Source: Pseudoalteromonas luteoviolacea S2607
Lineage (GTDB): Bacteria > Pseudomonadota > Gammaproteobacteria > Enterobacterales > Alteromonadaceae
Reading direction: 5' to 3'
Length of the DNA: 64,000 nucleotides
Assembly: GCF_001625575.1 (NCBI RefSeq)
Contig: NZ_AUXV01000056.1
Coordinates: 558,001-622,000, forward strand
Part shown: one piece after another, positions 38,801 through 47,367 of the stretch
Position numbering within the stretch: the first letter of the stretch is position 1
Layout: the number at the start of each line of letters is the position of its first letter
The notes under the pieces: model-generated
Told to the model about the DNA's origin: nothing
What the model saw: the letters and a program-made list of their open reading frames with translations, nothing else
The model's database searches: none
Translations under genes and position numbers: made by a program

Positions 38801-40132
38801 TTAGCTAGATGCGATTTCAATGTTGCGAGTGGACGACCATTGTGTGCTCAGAAGCGTCGTTTTAAAGTAAACCAATGCGCTGATAACCAGTACGCCAGCT
38901 ATCGCCGCCACCCAATAACACGCAGATATAAAAAATTGCAGCCAAGACAGTTCAGGTGTAGCAAACGTTTTGTACAGTAAAATCCCTACAGAACCGATGT
39001 ACCCTGCTGAATCTGCAAGGTAAATTAAAAAGCCCGCATTGGCGCTAGAACCCACTGCGGAGATCAGTCGGTCAAACAAAAAACAGTTATACGGGATGTA
39101 ACTGATATACAAACCCGCGCCGAGTAAGACCATCCATGCTTTAGAGGACAGCCACTGTGATTCATATCCGTACGTGCTCCCAGCAAGTAGTAACACCCCA
39201 AACAAAATAAAATAATGATTAGCGAAAAATGCGGTTCGATTATTTTTAATTAATACCAACGCCGCCATTGCCAGCAGAACAAAGAATGCAATTCTAATCC
39301 CTGCATAAGCGAAGATAGTGGGCTCATGACCATAGCCCAATGCTTGCCAAATTTCGGCCGAAAAGTTGTCTCGAAAGTCTCGAAAGCCCGTAAAGAGTAA
39401 AAAGCTTAAAACTAGCGCTGAGATGCCAAACCAATATCGTTTGAAAAATTGCCATCGCGCTTTGCCGCTCATGGGCGCGCGTTTTTGTCTGGCTTGTTCA
39501 TCTTGTGAGGTCGGTTTTGGAATGCTGTTTAAACACAAAACGCTTAAAAACAACAAGGGTAAAAATAGTGCCCCCGTTGCTGCTGGCATCCATAGCTCTG
39601 CCACATTGAGCTCTACCACCAGCCATTGGCCAACCGTTCTAACAAGACCTGATGCCAAAATAAACGTCACACTCAAGACGGCCCCGAGAATTTCAGTACT
39701 TTTACGCCCCTCTAAGTAACTGAATACCAACCCCCAAATCATGCCCAGTGAAAGGCCATTGATAAAGAGCCAAAAGACATTCATACCTACAGGCGTTAAC
39801 GCAAACAAAACCAACGCAAGCTCAGCGCTTAAAATCATACCGATGATCACATACACTCGCCTGTCTGGCCGCATTTCTGCGATGACTTTTACACCAATGA
39901 ACTTGGCGCATAAATAGCCAAATACTTGCGCTAGTATCAGCGCCACCTTGAAGCTCACTAGCCAGTCCGAGCTGTTATATTCTTCATATGAATTAACTGA
40001 AAACGGCTTGCGAAACGCATACATACTAAAGTAAGTTAAAAACGCGCTAGATGCCGCAAACAAGACGAAACCAATGCCACTGGCTTTTTCAAGCCAATTA
40101 GGTGGTTGCTGCCAAAGGCGAAGATTGGTCAT
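38801..40132 (-). CDS. DUF5690 family MFS-type inner-membrane transporter
   Basis: A 443-residue protein with about twelve hydrophobic segments and an MFS-like layout. It is recognised as DUF5690 from the start FAASSAFLTYFSMYAFRKPFSVNSYEE and the ISYIPYNCFLFDRLI region near helix 10. The start chosen is the ATG with GGAAG five bases away; a frame start 39 bases further upstream has no ribosome binding site. It lies between the TonB receptor and phnX. As no phosphonate ABC transporter genes occur in the window, it is the best candidate for carrying AEP or a related phosphonate across the inner membrane. That function is inferred from context only. Confidence 0.82.
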   Translation of the reverse strand: MTNLRLWQQPPNWLEKASGIGFVLFAASSAFLTYFSMYAFRKPFSVNSYEEYNSSDWLVSFKVALILAQVFGYLCAKFIGVKVIAEMRPDRRVYVIIGMILSAELALVLFALTPVGMNVFWLFINGLSLGMIWGLVFSYLEGRKSTEILGAVLSVTFILASGLVRTVGQWLVVELNVAELWMPAATGALFLPLLFLSVLCLNSIPKPTSQDEQARQKRAPMSGKARWQFFKRYWFGISALVLSFLLFTGFRDFRDNFSAEIWQALGYGHEPTIFAYAGIRIAFFVLLAMAALVLIKNNRTAFFANHYFILFGVLLLAGSTYGYESQWLSSKAWMVLLGAGLYISYIPYNCFLFDRLISAVGSSANAGFLIYLADSAGYIGSVGILLYKTFATPELSWLQFFISACYWVAAIAGVLVISALVYFKTTLLSTQWSSTRNIEIASS

Positions 40133-40184
40133 GATACTTCCACTTGTAAAGGCAGACTTAGCGCCTGCCATCTGATATTAATAA

Positions 40185-42989
40185 CTAGAACTGATAATTC
40201 AGCCCGACCATACCGCGAATACCGTAGTATTCGACTTGAAGAGGACGCCCTTCGTTTCCTTGGTAGTACTCAAGTGGTTCGTCGGTCAGGTTATTCAACT
40301 CCAGGTACACTAGAGCATGCTCATTAAGTTGGTATGACGTAGTAAAATCAACGGTCGTATTCGCGCCATAATAGATGTCTTCTTGAGATGCCCTACCACC
40401 AGTGCCGTGCTCATCTATATAAGCACCTTTGTGATTAACGGATAATCGAGCAGCAAACTGCGTGTTATCGTAATAGAGTGTGAAGTTATAAAGCTCATCA
40501 GCTTGGCCTGGAATTGCAGGATTGTCGCTGCGGCTGAGCCCCGTCATTTCTGAGTCCATCAATGTCGCGTTACTCATCACCCCAAAGTGCTCTAATTGAG
40601 GGGAGATAAATGCCAAGTCGCGATTAAACGCAACTTCAACCCCCGCTACTTTTGCATCGTTACCATTTTCTGGACGATTAATGCTGATCCCGTCAATGCC
40701 TCGATAAGTATCTTTTCTTGTAGACCAGTAAATTGGGTCTTGAATGTCTTTGTAAAATACACCAGCAGATAGCAGTCCAACGCGATCGAAGTAGTACTCG
40801 ACCATTAAGTCTAAATTTGTTGAGAATGTTGGGTTGAGGTCAGGGTTTCCGGTTTTAAGCTGTTGCTCTTGCTCTAAGAAAGTGCCTCCCGCCGTCAAGT
40901 CTCCGAAGTCGGGGCGTGCAAATGTACGCGTCAAGGCAAAGCGATAATTAACGTCTTCACTAGCGCGATAGGTAAGATGAAACGATGGTAAAATAGCCCA
41001 GTAATCTTTTGTATGATTGTTGGCTTCAAGTGTTTTGGAATCCTCAAGGTAGGTAAATCCAGATACATCCGTGTCTGTATGGGTTGCTCTAATACCCGCG
41101 ACAATTTCAATATCTTGGTTAAATTGATAAATTCCCATCCCATACAGAGAAGCATGTGTTTCATTCACGGTAAAGTTTCGACCCAGTGCCCCGCCATTGT
41201 TTACAAGTGCGGACTCGTCTTCAATCAGTTCAAAATTCGACCTATTGCTATTCCAAAATTGCATTGCATCCTCTGTCGATGCAACGGGGGCGAACAAGGC
41301 GTGATAATTCACGGGTAATTCTGACAGGTAATCAGTGCGACCCGGCTGTTCTGCTAAAGAAAAGCTATCTAGGGTTGGCACGTCACCACTAGACGCCTTC
41401 CAGCTATAGAACTCATCCGAAAAGCTCGCTTGCCTTTGCTTATCTCGATATTTTGCACCGAACTTAACAGCGAGCGCGTTGTCAATTTGCCATTCAAGGT
41501 CCACATTAACCACAGCTCGGTCTTTCTCATTAACGAAGACTTTGTATAGATTGACCCAAGATAACTGGCTTTGAGACGGATCCATTTTAAAGTTTTCAGG
41601 CAAATAAGTACGAATACCGTCCCAAGGGTCTTGACCACCATCGACAATATTGTAGGCGTAGTACTTTCCATTTTTCGCTTGTGTTAACCCAGAGTAATTA
41701 ACCTTTTGATCAAAACGCATCACAAAATAACTGTGGTCTTGTTTATTGGGCTTATTACCATAGCGAAATTCGTTTTCATAACTGGCAATTTGCCAATTTA
41801 GGGTTTTATCAATACCCAAGTCATGGTCACCTCTCAACTCAACCCCTGTCATTTCGGTGATCAATTCATCGCGGATATGTTGCAGCTCGATACGGCTTTT
41901 ATCAAATCGCAAACGATGCTTGTAATGTGTTTCGTCATCAATCAAAGTGCCATATAACGCGCTGGCGCTAATAGAACCACTATCTAATTCGTATTCTACA
42001 GAGCCGTTTAAACCAAACGTCTCTCTTGTACCTGTATAGTCCCTAAGTTCTAAGCGGTAAATACCGTAATTTTCTTCCTCTCCACGTCTGCGTGCTTCGA
42101 AATTATCTGTCGCCCAGTCGCGCTTCCAAGCTGTCGCATTAATAATAAAACCAAGCTTGTCATCAAGCAGACGGTCGCCGTAAATCACATTCGCCGAGTA
42201 ATTATTACCTTCAGCGAGCTCATTCTGACCGACACCCACATTCGTCTTCAATATGAACTCATCAGCTCCTTTTTTAGTGATAAAGTTGACATTACCACCA
42301 ATTGCATCGCCTTCCATATCTGGTGTAATTGCCTTAGATACCTCAACGAACTCAATTAATTCACTGGGGAAAAAGTCAAATGCGGTTGCTCGGCTCGTTG
42401 TTTCTTCTTCTGCTGTTGGCAACCGATTACCGTTTAAACTTGTTGAGCTCCATTGCGCCGGAAGCCCTCTAACTGCGACAAAACGGCCTTCACCTTGGTC
42501 TCTTTCAATAGAAACTCCAGGGATCCGCTGTACAGCTTCCGCCGCATTTCTGTCAGGCAACTTTCCGATGCCATCCGCAGCAATGACACTCTTTATACTT
42601 AATGCATTCTTCTGAGTATTGGCAGCGGCCATTTCACCTCTAAAAATTTGCCCAACACTCACGACTTCTTCAATAGTTTGACTACTGTTGAGAATGATAG
42701 GCTCAAGCGTTACTACTTTGCCATCAACCACTTCAACCTCTACCTCGGTGTCTCCATAACCGATGTAAGACACTACCAAGGTATATTTACCACGGCTCAG
42801 CTTTGATAATGAAAATTCACCGCGATAGTCCGTCACCGTAGAGAATTCACTTCCCTTCACGCGCACAGTTGCACCCGATAAACTTGTATGTGGGTCTGCA
42901 ACTACCCCGACTAATTTTCCGCTTGAGGCATATACACTTGCACTACTAGCCAAAACTATCGCTGCCGCGATTTGTGTTAGTTTACTCAT
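40185..42989 (-). CDS. TonB-dependent receptor of the phosphonate operon
   Basis: A 934-residue outer-membrane receptor: signal peptide (about 1-21, ending VYASSG), a carboxypeptidase-regulatory-like beta-sandwich (about 24-100, with GATVRVKGSEFST and GKYTLVVSYIGYGD), then the plug (about 115-230, with AEAVQRIPGVSIERDQGEGRF) and a long barrel ending GMVGLNYQF. This architecture (TIGR01782-like) is typical of receptors importing sugars or oligomers rather than siderophores. It is the first gene of the operon with DUF5690, phnX, FAD oxidoreductase and probably phnR, and has the palindromic operator 32 bases before its start. Together these suggest import of AEP or an AEP-bearing glycan or lipid fragment. 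Confidence 0.9.
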   Translation of the reverse strand: MSKLTQIAAAIVLASSASVYASSGKLVGVVADPHTSLSGATVRVKGSEFSTVTDYRGEFSLSKLSRGKYTLVVSYIGYGDTEVEVEVVDGKVVTLEPIILNSSQTIEEVVSVGQIFRGEMAAANTQKNALSIKSVIAADGIGKLPDRNAAEAVQRIPGVSIERDQGEGRFVAVRGLPAQWSSTSLNGNRLPTAEEETTSRATAFDFFPSELIEFVEVSKAITPDMEGDAIGGNVNFITKKGADEFILKTNVGVGQNELAEGNNYSANVIYGDRLLDDKLGFIINATAWKRDWATDNFEARRRGEEENYGIYRLELRDYTGTRETFGLNGSVEYELDSGSISASALYGTLIDDETHYKHRLRFDKSRIELQHIRDELITEMTGVELRGDHDLGIDKTLNWQIASYENEFRYGNKPNKQDHSYFVMRFDQKVNYSGLTQAKNGKYYAYNIVDGGQDPWDGIRTYLPENFKMDPSQSQLSWVNLYKVFVNEKDRAVVNVDLEWQIDNALAVKFGAKYRDKQRQASFSDEFYSWKASSGDVPTLDSFSLAEQPGRTDYLSELPVNYHALFAPVASTEDAMQFWNSNRSNFELIEDESALVNNGGALGRNFTVNETHASLYGMGIYQFNQDIEIVAGIRATHTDTDVSGFTYLEDSKTLEANNHTKDYWAILPSFHLTYRASEDVNYRFALTRTFARPDFGDLTAGGTFLEQEQQLKTGNPDLNPTFSTNLDLMVEYYFDRVGLLSAGVFYKDIQDPIYWSTRKDTYRGIDGISINRPENGNDAKVAGVEVAFNRDLAFISPQLEHFGVMSNATLMDSEMTGLSRSDNPAIPGQADELYNFTLYYDNTQFAARLSVNHKGAYIDEHGTGGRASQEDIYYGANTTVDFTTSYQLNEHALVYLELNNLTDEPLEYYQGNEGRPLQVEYYGIRGMVGLNYQF

Positions 42990-43020
42990 TGCTTTTATCT
43001 CAAATGTTGGGTTTCTTTTC

Positions 43021-43032
43021 TGGTCTAGACCA
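43021..43032. promoter_or_regulatory. Perfect palindromic operator before the phosphonate receptor operon
   Basis: TGGTCTAGACCA is a perfect 12-base palindrome, 31 bases before the receptor start codon. It shares 11 of 12 bases with the site before phnW. The form is that of HutC/UTRA regulator operators, and the regulator encoded at the end of the operon has a UTRA domain. Confidence 0.8.
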
Positions 43033-43182
43033 ATTTATTGCAGATAGAGTAATGGTGGTTTTTTACACTGGCGTGACGGTTTGGTTAAAGCTTGATTTAA
43101 AGAAAAAGACGTAACCTATCTTTTGATAAGATAGCGCTGTATAAATTGGTTCGCAGCGCTTATTAAAACAACAGTGCGACAG

Positions 43183-44259
43183 TCATAGTGACAAGCTTGA
43201 TTGAACGGCATCCACAAGATCTCGTGACCAAACGCCATCACTGTTACCATTTGTAAAATAAACAATGATATAGGCATCACCCAAGTTATCTTTGTATAAG
43301 ATTCGTACCCTGCTCAGCGCACCGCCATCATGGCCAAGCTCCTGAAACTGCCAATTGCGGCCATAATCCCACCCAGAAGCGAAGTAGCTGATATTTCCAT
43401 CACGCAGACGATAAGGCTGAAAGTATTCCTGTAATTGTGCCTGCTTAATCAGTCTGCCAGACGCTACCGCAGATAAAAACCTGCCAATGTCTTCGAGGCT
43501 ACTGTAATAGCCTCCGTGCACAACACTGTAGTTAGGCCATTGAATGACCTCTGATTCCACTAATTTTCCTGCATTGACATGGTAAGTTTTAATAACATTG
43601 GGGTGGTTTTTCGGGTCCTTTAGCCGCAATGTGTTTTTCATAGCAAGCGGGTTGAATATGCGCTGCTCAACAAGCGCTTCATAGCTAAGCCCTGAAACAG
43701 ACTCTAATAATGCAGCCAATACCAAGTAGTTTGTTTGTGTGTATCGAATCTTCGCCCCAGGGGCAAAACGCACGGGCTTAGCCTTTAATTGCTCAAATGT
43801 CCCCTTTTTATCTGCTGCAAAAGCAAAGTTATTCACCTCACGGTCGAAGTACTCTGGTACACCCGAGGCGTGGTTCAAGAATGCACTAATAGGAATGTTA
43901 TGCCAGTGCCTTGGTAAGCCTCGTACATAGAGAGACGCGGGCTTGTCGAGTGAGATTTTCTGCTCTTGTGCAAATTGCAAAACCAAAATACTGGCAAACA
44001 ATTTACTTATGGAATGAATGGGAAATAAACTGTCTTCGGTAAGTATGTGCTCTTTTTTAAACAGCTCACTACTGTGCATACCCTTGAACAACTCTTTGTC
44101 TTTATGCAAGACTAAAAGCCCTTGAGCCGGTATTTGATGCTGTTGTTCGTGCTGAGCAAGTAATACCTTCAACTTCTCTGCATCACTGCGCTCATCAAAG
44201 AAATTACACCCTGACAAAGTGAGTACACACAACGAAACTTGAGTGATTATTCTAAACAT
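43183..44259 (-). CDS. Serine hydrolase (beta-lactamase fold), lipoprotein
   Basis: A second class-C-beta-lactamase-fold hydrolase, 358 residues. The lipobox LSGC (about 15-18) anchors it. The catalytic Ser83-x-x-Lys86 is in HSISKLFA, and the second motif Y-T-Q is in YTQTNYLVL. The C-terminal ELGHDGGALSRV stands at the HTG position. The start is the ATG at the signal peptide; a TTG 21 bases earlier adds nothing. The gene is transcribed toward the phosphonate receptor, and that receptor's promoter and operator lie past its stop codon, so it is probably a separate unit. Likely an esterase or D-amino-peptidase; substrate unknown. Confidence 0.85.
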   Translation of the reverse strand: MFRIITQVSLCVLTLSGCNFFDERSDAEKLKVLLAQHEQQHQIPAQGLLVLHKDKELFKGMHSSELFKKEHILTEDSLFPIHSISKLFASILVLQFAQEQKISLDKPASLYVRGLPRHWHNIPISAFLNHASGVPEYFDREVNNFAFAADKKGTFEQLKAKPVRFAPGAKIRYTQTNYLVLAALLESVSGLSYEALVEQRIFNPLAMKNTLRLKDPKNHPNVIKTYHVNAGKLVESEVIQWPNYSVVHGGYYSSLEDIGRFLSAVASGRLIKQAQLQEYFQPYRLRDGNISYFASGWDYGRNWQFQELGHDGGALSRVRILYKDNLGDAYIIVYFTNGNSDGVWSRDLVDAVQSSLSL

Positions 44260-44560
44260 CGACGACTCTTTTATTGGCAACCCTACCGATAACCTACAGA
44301 AAAATCTAGAGTTACCGATTATTTAGTCAACTTAAATTACACAGTTTATATGAATAATTATCTAGTCTAGCTGCTTTCTCCCACTTTAAATAGTCGTGAA
44401 TCAGCTACTCCATTTAGCATCTGTATGATGTTCCATACAAAAGTGTTGAAGTATGTTCCATTTTAAAAAACAATAGCTAACGAAAGGTGTCTATAAAATC
44501 GTGATTTTTTAGGCTATGAAGTAATATCAACAAAGACTAAAATTGACCAAGGAGCGCCAT

Positions 44561-45079
44561 ATGGCAAACACAAAATGGACTCAACGCACTTTGACACATA
44601 AGGACGCTATTCTTTATGCTGTGCTAACCTGTTCAGTTATGCTGATCACTGCCATCATCATTTGGGCCAAGACGCCGAATTTCCGTCCTTTAATAGACGA
44701 TCTTCGACTTGTAGACGCGGTAAAAATCACCGATGTCTTAGACATGCAAAAAATTACCTATCACGCTGATGTTGAAAGCCATATGCTGTACATAGACGAA
44801 CGACACACTCAAAATGCACGACTCGCACTTGCCCGCGCAGGTTTTGTATTTGAATACCCTAAGCATGAGTCATTCAGCGCTTTGCCAAAAGCCTGTGCAG
44901 AACTCGAATCACAGCTTGGTCAATATGCAAGCATGCCTATTTGGCAGCAACCTTGGTTTATGTCTGTACTGCGGCTAATTATGGGTACGCTTATTATTAT
45001 TATATTTATTGTTGCCGTTGTTCGCCCTGCCCTAAGCGCACTCATCCACGGCACGGTACCAAATGAACAACAAAAGTAG
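44561..45079 (+). CDS. Miniature FliF-like (flagellar M-ring) protein
   Basis: 172 residues: TM1 (about 17-36) runs into WAKTPNFRPLIDDLRLVDAV, which matches the entry to ring-building motif 1 of FliF. The RBM1-like region (about 40-95) ends ARLALARAGF. After about 30 residues the protein goes straight to PIWQQPWF, TM2 (about 134-154) and RPAL, which match the C-terminal transmembrane part of FliF. The roughly 300-residue periplasmic middle (second and third ring-building motifs and collar) and the cytoplasmic FliG-binding tail are absent. AAGGAG is six bases before the ATG, and the frame is intact, so it does not look like decay. No flagellar or type III secretion genes are nearby. Function unknown. 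Confidence 0.78.
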   Translation: MANTKWTQRTLTHKDAILYAVLTCSVMLITAIIIWAKTPNFRPLIDDLRLVDAVKITDVLDMQKITYHADVESHMLYIDERHTQNARLALARAGFVFEYPKHESFSALPKACAELESQLGQYASMPIWQQPWFMSVLRLIMGTLIIIIFIVAVVRPALSALIHGTVPNEQQK

Positions 45080-45125
45080 TTAGTAAAACATTAACATAGA
45101 TTAATAAACAAATTGGACGCTACAC

Positions 45126-45500
45126 ATGGAATGCACTATTACACAGCAAATTTTCAAGGCAGAACAAACGCTAAAAACTGCGATGCTCTGCTCAGATACA
45201 GCGTTATTAGCAGAATTATTGGCTGACAATCTCGTGTTTATTAATCATCACGGCCGGCGTTTATCTAAACAAGATGACCTTGATTTACATGCCTCGGGCC
45301 AACTTTGTATTACAAGCATTTCGCTGGAAGATTTAAACGTAATAACAATGGGCGATATGGCCATTGTTCACGTTAATGCCGATATCACCGGTGAATATGA
45401 TGGACAAAATGCAAACGGACAGTTTGCATTCACGCGAGTTTGGGTTAAACAACAGTTAGATTGGCAAGTTATCAGTGCGCAATCAACTTTGCGCCCCTAA
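45126..45500 (+). CDS. NTF2-like (DUF4440) protein
   Basis: A 124-residue single-domain protein of the NTF2/SnoaL-like fold. It shows the DUF4440 pattern: helical start with LLAELLADNLVFINHHGRRLSKQDDL, then strands MAIVHVNADITGEY and FAFTRVWVKQQLDWQVISAQ. The pocket of such proteins can bind small ligands or act on steroids and polyketides, but most members have no known function. It follows the mini-FliF gene by 46 bases on the same strand, so they may share a transcript. Confidence 0.8.
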   Translation: MECTITQQIFKAEQTLKTAMLCSDTALLAELLADNLVFINHHGRRLSKQDDLDLHASGQLCITSISLEDLNVITMGDMAIVHVNADITGEYDGQNANGQFAFTRVWVKQQLDWQVISAQSTLRP

Positions 45501-45520
45501 AAAGGGGCTCTTCAAGCCCC
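45498..45520 (-). terminator. Terminator of the hydroquinone reductase gene
   Basis: On the minus strand a 6-bp GC stem (GGGGCT / AGCCCC) is followed by TTTTT, directly after the minus-strand stop. The stem could also serve the plus-strand gene, but without a T tract. Confidence 0.75.
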
Positions 45521-45521
45521 C

Positions 45522-46496
45522 TCAACGGTTATGTGCTCGGGTATAGTCTAACTCTGGCCCGTTGGGTACCACTTGAGTAGGATTAATCATCGTATGACTA
45601 AAGTAGTAATGGCGCTTTATATGGAAAAAATCGACCGTCTCTGCAATACCTGAGTATTGATATAAAGCACGTACATAATTTGAAATATGCGGATAACTTT
45701 CAATGGTACGCTTGTTACATTTAAAGTGCCCTACATACACCGAGTCAAAACGGATCAGGGTTGTGAATAAACGCCAGTCAGCCTCGGTCAATGTGTCCCC
45801 TACAAGATATGAGTTTTCACTCAGTAGTGTTTCGACTTTATCGAGCGCATTAAATAACTTATCAAATGCAGCTGAATACGCTTCTTGACTCGTTGCAAAG
45901 CCTGTGCGATAGACCCCATTGTTGATGTTTTCGTAGACAAAACTATTTATTTCATTGATTTCAGTGCGAAGCTCAGCAGGATAAAAGTCAAGCTCATTTC
46001 CCGTTAAATGGTTGAATGCACTGTTAAACATGCGAATGATTTCTGATGATTCATTACTCACAATACGCTGACATTTTTTATCCCAAAGCACAGGAACAGT
46101 TACACGGCCACTGTAATCAGCTTTGTGTTTGGTATAAAGCTGATGCATGAAGGCACTGTCGAATAAGGCATCGCCCGTACTGCCAGCCTGTTTGTCAAAC
46201 GTCCACCCGTTTTGCAGCATATCAGGGCTGACAATAGACACATCGATATAGTCCTCCAGTCCTTTTAACTTACGAAAAATTAGGGTGCGGTGCGCCCAAG
46301 GACAAGCTAAGGATACATATAAATGATAACGACCTTTTTCCGCTTTAAATCCAGCATCACCACTTTGCCCAGCTTCACCATCCGCTGTAACCCAATTGCG
46401 CAGCTGTGCAGCCTCCCTCTGAAATTCCCCATTACTCGATTCTGTGTCATACCAGTTGTCATGCCACTGACCATTTACTAATAAACCCATCATCAA
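45522..46496 (-). CDS. yqjG: Glutathionyl-hydroquinone reductase (YqjG/Ecm4 type)
   Basis: Xi-class glutathione transferase that uses a catalytic cysteine to reduce glutathionyl-hydroquinones, releasing hydroquinone. The catalytic Cys65 is in LACPWAHRT. The family marks include GWTFD, NNGVYRTGFA and the C-terminal HIKRHYYFSHTMINPTQVVPNGP, which is almost invariant in YqjG proteins. The 324-residue length is right. AGGAG precedes the first of three consecutive ATGs, which was taken as start. A DoxX-family gene lies upstream on the same strand, as in the E. coli yqjF-yqjG pair, though a hairpin separates them here. Confidence 0.93.
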   Translation of the reverse strand: MMMGLLVNGQWHDNWYDTESSNGEFQREAAQLRNWVTADGEAGQSGDAGFKAEKGRYHLYVSLACPWAHRTLIFRKLKGLEDYIDVSIVSPDMLQNGWTFDKQAGSTGDALFDSAFMHQLYTKHKADYSGRVTVPVLWDKKCQRIVSNESSEIIRMFNSAFNHLTGNELDFYPAELRTEINEINSFVYENINNGVYRTGFATSQEAYSAAFDKLFNALDKVETLLSENSYLVGDTLTEADWRLFTTLIRFDSVYVGHFKCNKRTIESYPHISNYVRALYQYSGIAETVDFFHIKRHYYFSHTMINPTQVVPNGPELDYTRAHNR

Positions 46497-46593
46497 TCTC
46501 CTAATCTAAAAATTTGAAATCGTTCGAGTAGCCTTGCCTAAGTGCTCAGAGCCCCCATTTTCACCTGAGAAAAGCCACTTCTTCACATTATGT

Positions 46594-46626
46594 AACGTGC
46601 TGATGAAACACATACATCAGCACGTT
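46594..46626. terminator. Strong hairpin between the DoxX and hydroquinone reductase genes
   Basis: A perfect 12-bp stem (AACGTGCTGATG / CATCAGCACGTT) with a 9-base loop, just after the DoxX stop codon. It has no T tract, so it may attenuate or protect mRNA rather than terminate fully. Confidence 0.6.
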
Positions 46627-46632
46627 AGTGCA

Positions 46633-47049
46633 CTATTGCTGTGTCAATTTGTGATCAACACTAAAACGCCCTGCACCTGCTGATGCCAGCGCTAAAAATC
46701 CACCCGCCATTGCAATATTTTTGAAAAACATAAAAAATTGCATTTGATCTGCTAAGTTGTTGTGGAACACAAGTGCACTAACAACACAAAACCCAGCAAA
46801 CGCCAGTGCCGTTAATTGCGTCAATGCGCCAGCAAGTATGAATAACCCCCCTATCAATTCGAATACAATCACCAGTGGTAATAAAAACTCGGGTAAGCCA
46901 CCTGAAGCTAAGTACTGCGCATTACCTTCGAAGTATTGGATTTTATTCATACCGGCAAGAATGAAAATGACAGATAAGCCTACACGACCTACTAAGCTTG
47001 CAATACTTGCTAGGCCTTCATTGTTTGAGATAATGTTGACTAATTTCAT
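46633..47049 (-). CDS. DoxX family membrane protein (YqjF-like)
   Basis: A 138-residue protein with four transmembrane helices, starting MKLVNIISNNEGLASIASLVGRVGLSVIFILAGMNKI. The helix-1 end with the G-x-NK motif and the ELIGGLFILAG segment are characteristic of DoxX. The ATG chosen has AGGAGC about seven bases upstream; the frame extends 57 bases further without a good site. DoxX proteins are linked to quinone or thiosulfate redox and electrophile stress. The neighbouring hydroquinone reductase supports a quinone-stress role, as inferred for yqjF-yqjG. Confidence 0.87.
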   Translation of the reverse strand: MKLVNIISNNEGLASIASLVGRVGLSVIFILAGMNKIQYFEGNAQYLASGGLPEFLLPLVIVFELIGGLFILAGALTQLTALAFAGFCVVSALVFHNNLADQMQFFMFFKNIAMAGGFLALASAGAGRFSVDHKLTQQ

Positions 47050-47314
47050 TTGTTTGCTCCTAAACTTTGACTTGTTTCTAGGCATTACCGCCTGACTTGC
47101 TAACAAGTTTACTATCTACTTAAACAAATAAAATTAGTTAATATAGAGAGATTCATTCTAATAATTAGAACTTTAATGAATGGAGGTGAGCGTTTTAGAC
47201 CTAGGTTTATACCTGATAGACGCAGGGCTAACTGGCCCGATTTAGCATAGTAATGATAAAGCTGAGCTGTTTACTCAGCTGCCAGTTTGTGTGTCGATAT
47301 GTGCTTTGCACCGC

Positions 47315-47347
47315 AATATAAAAGGCCACCCAAATCAAAGGTGGCCT
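47315..47347 (-). terminator. Terminator of the DUF4397-like lipoprotein gene
   Basis: On the minus strand an 8-bp stem AGGCCACC / GGTGGCCT is followed by TTTATATT, 20 bases past the stop. Confidence 0.75.
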
Positions 47348-47367
47348 GCCGATAATCTGACCTTTAC

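Noticed and set aside
43021..43032. Palindrome considered as a site for a NagR/DasR-type sugar regulator
   Set aside because: Form fits these too, but no amino-sugar genes are here and a UTRA regulator is encoded in the same operon; the local regulator is the simpler reading.
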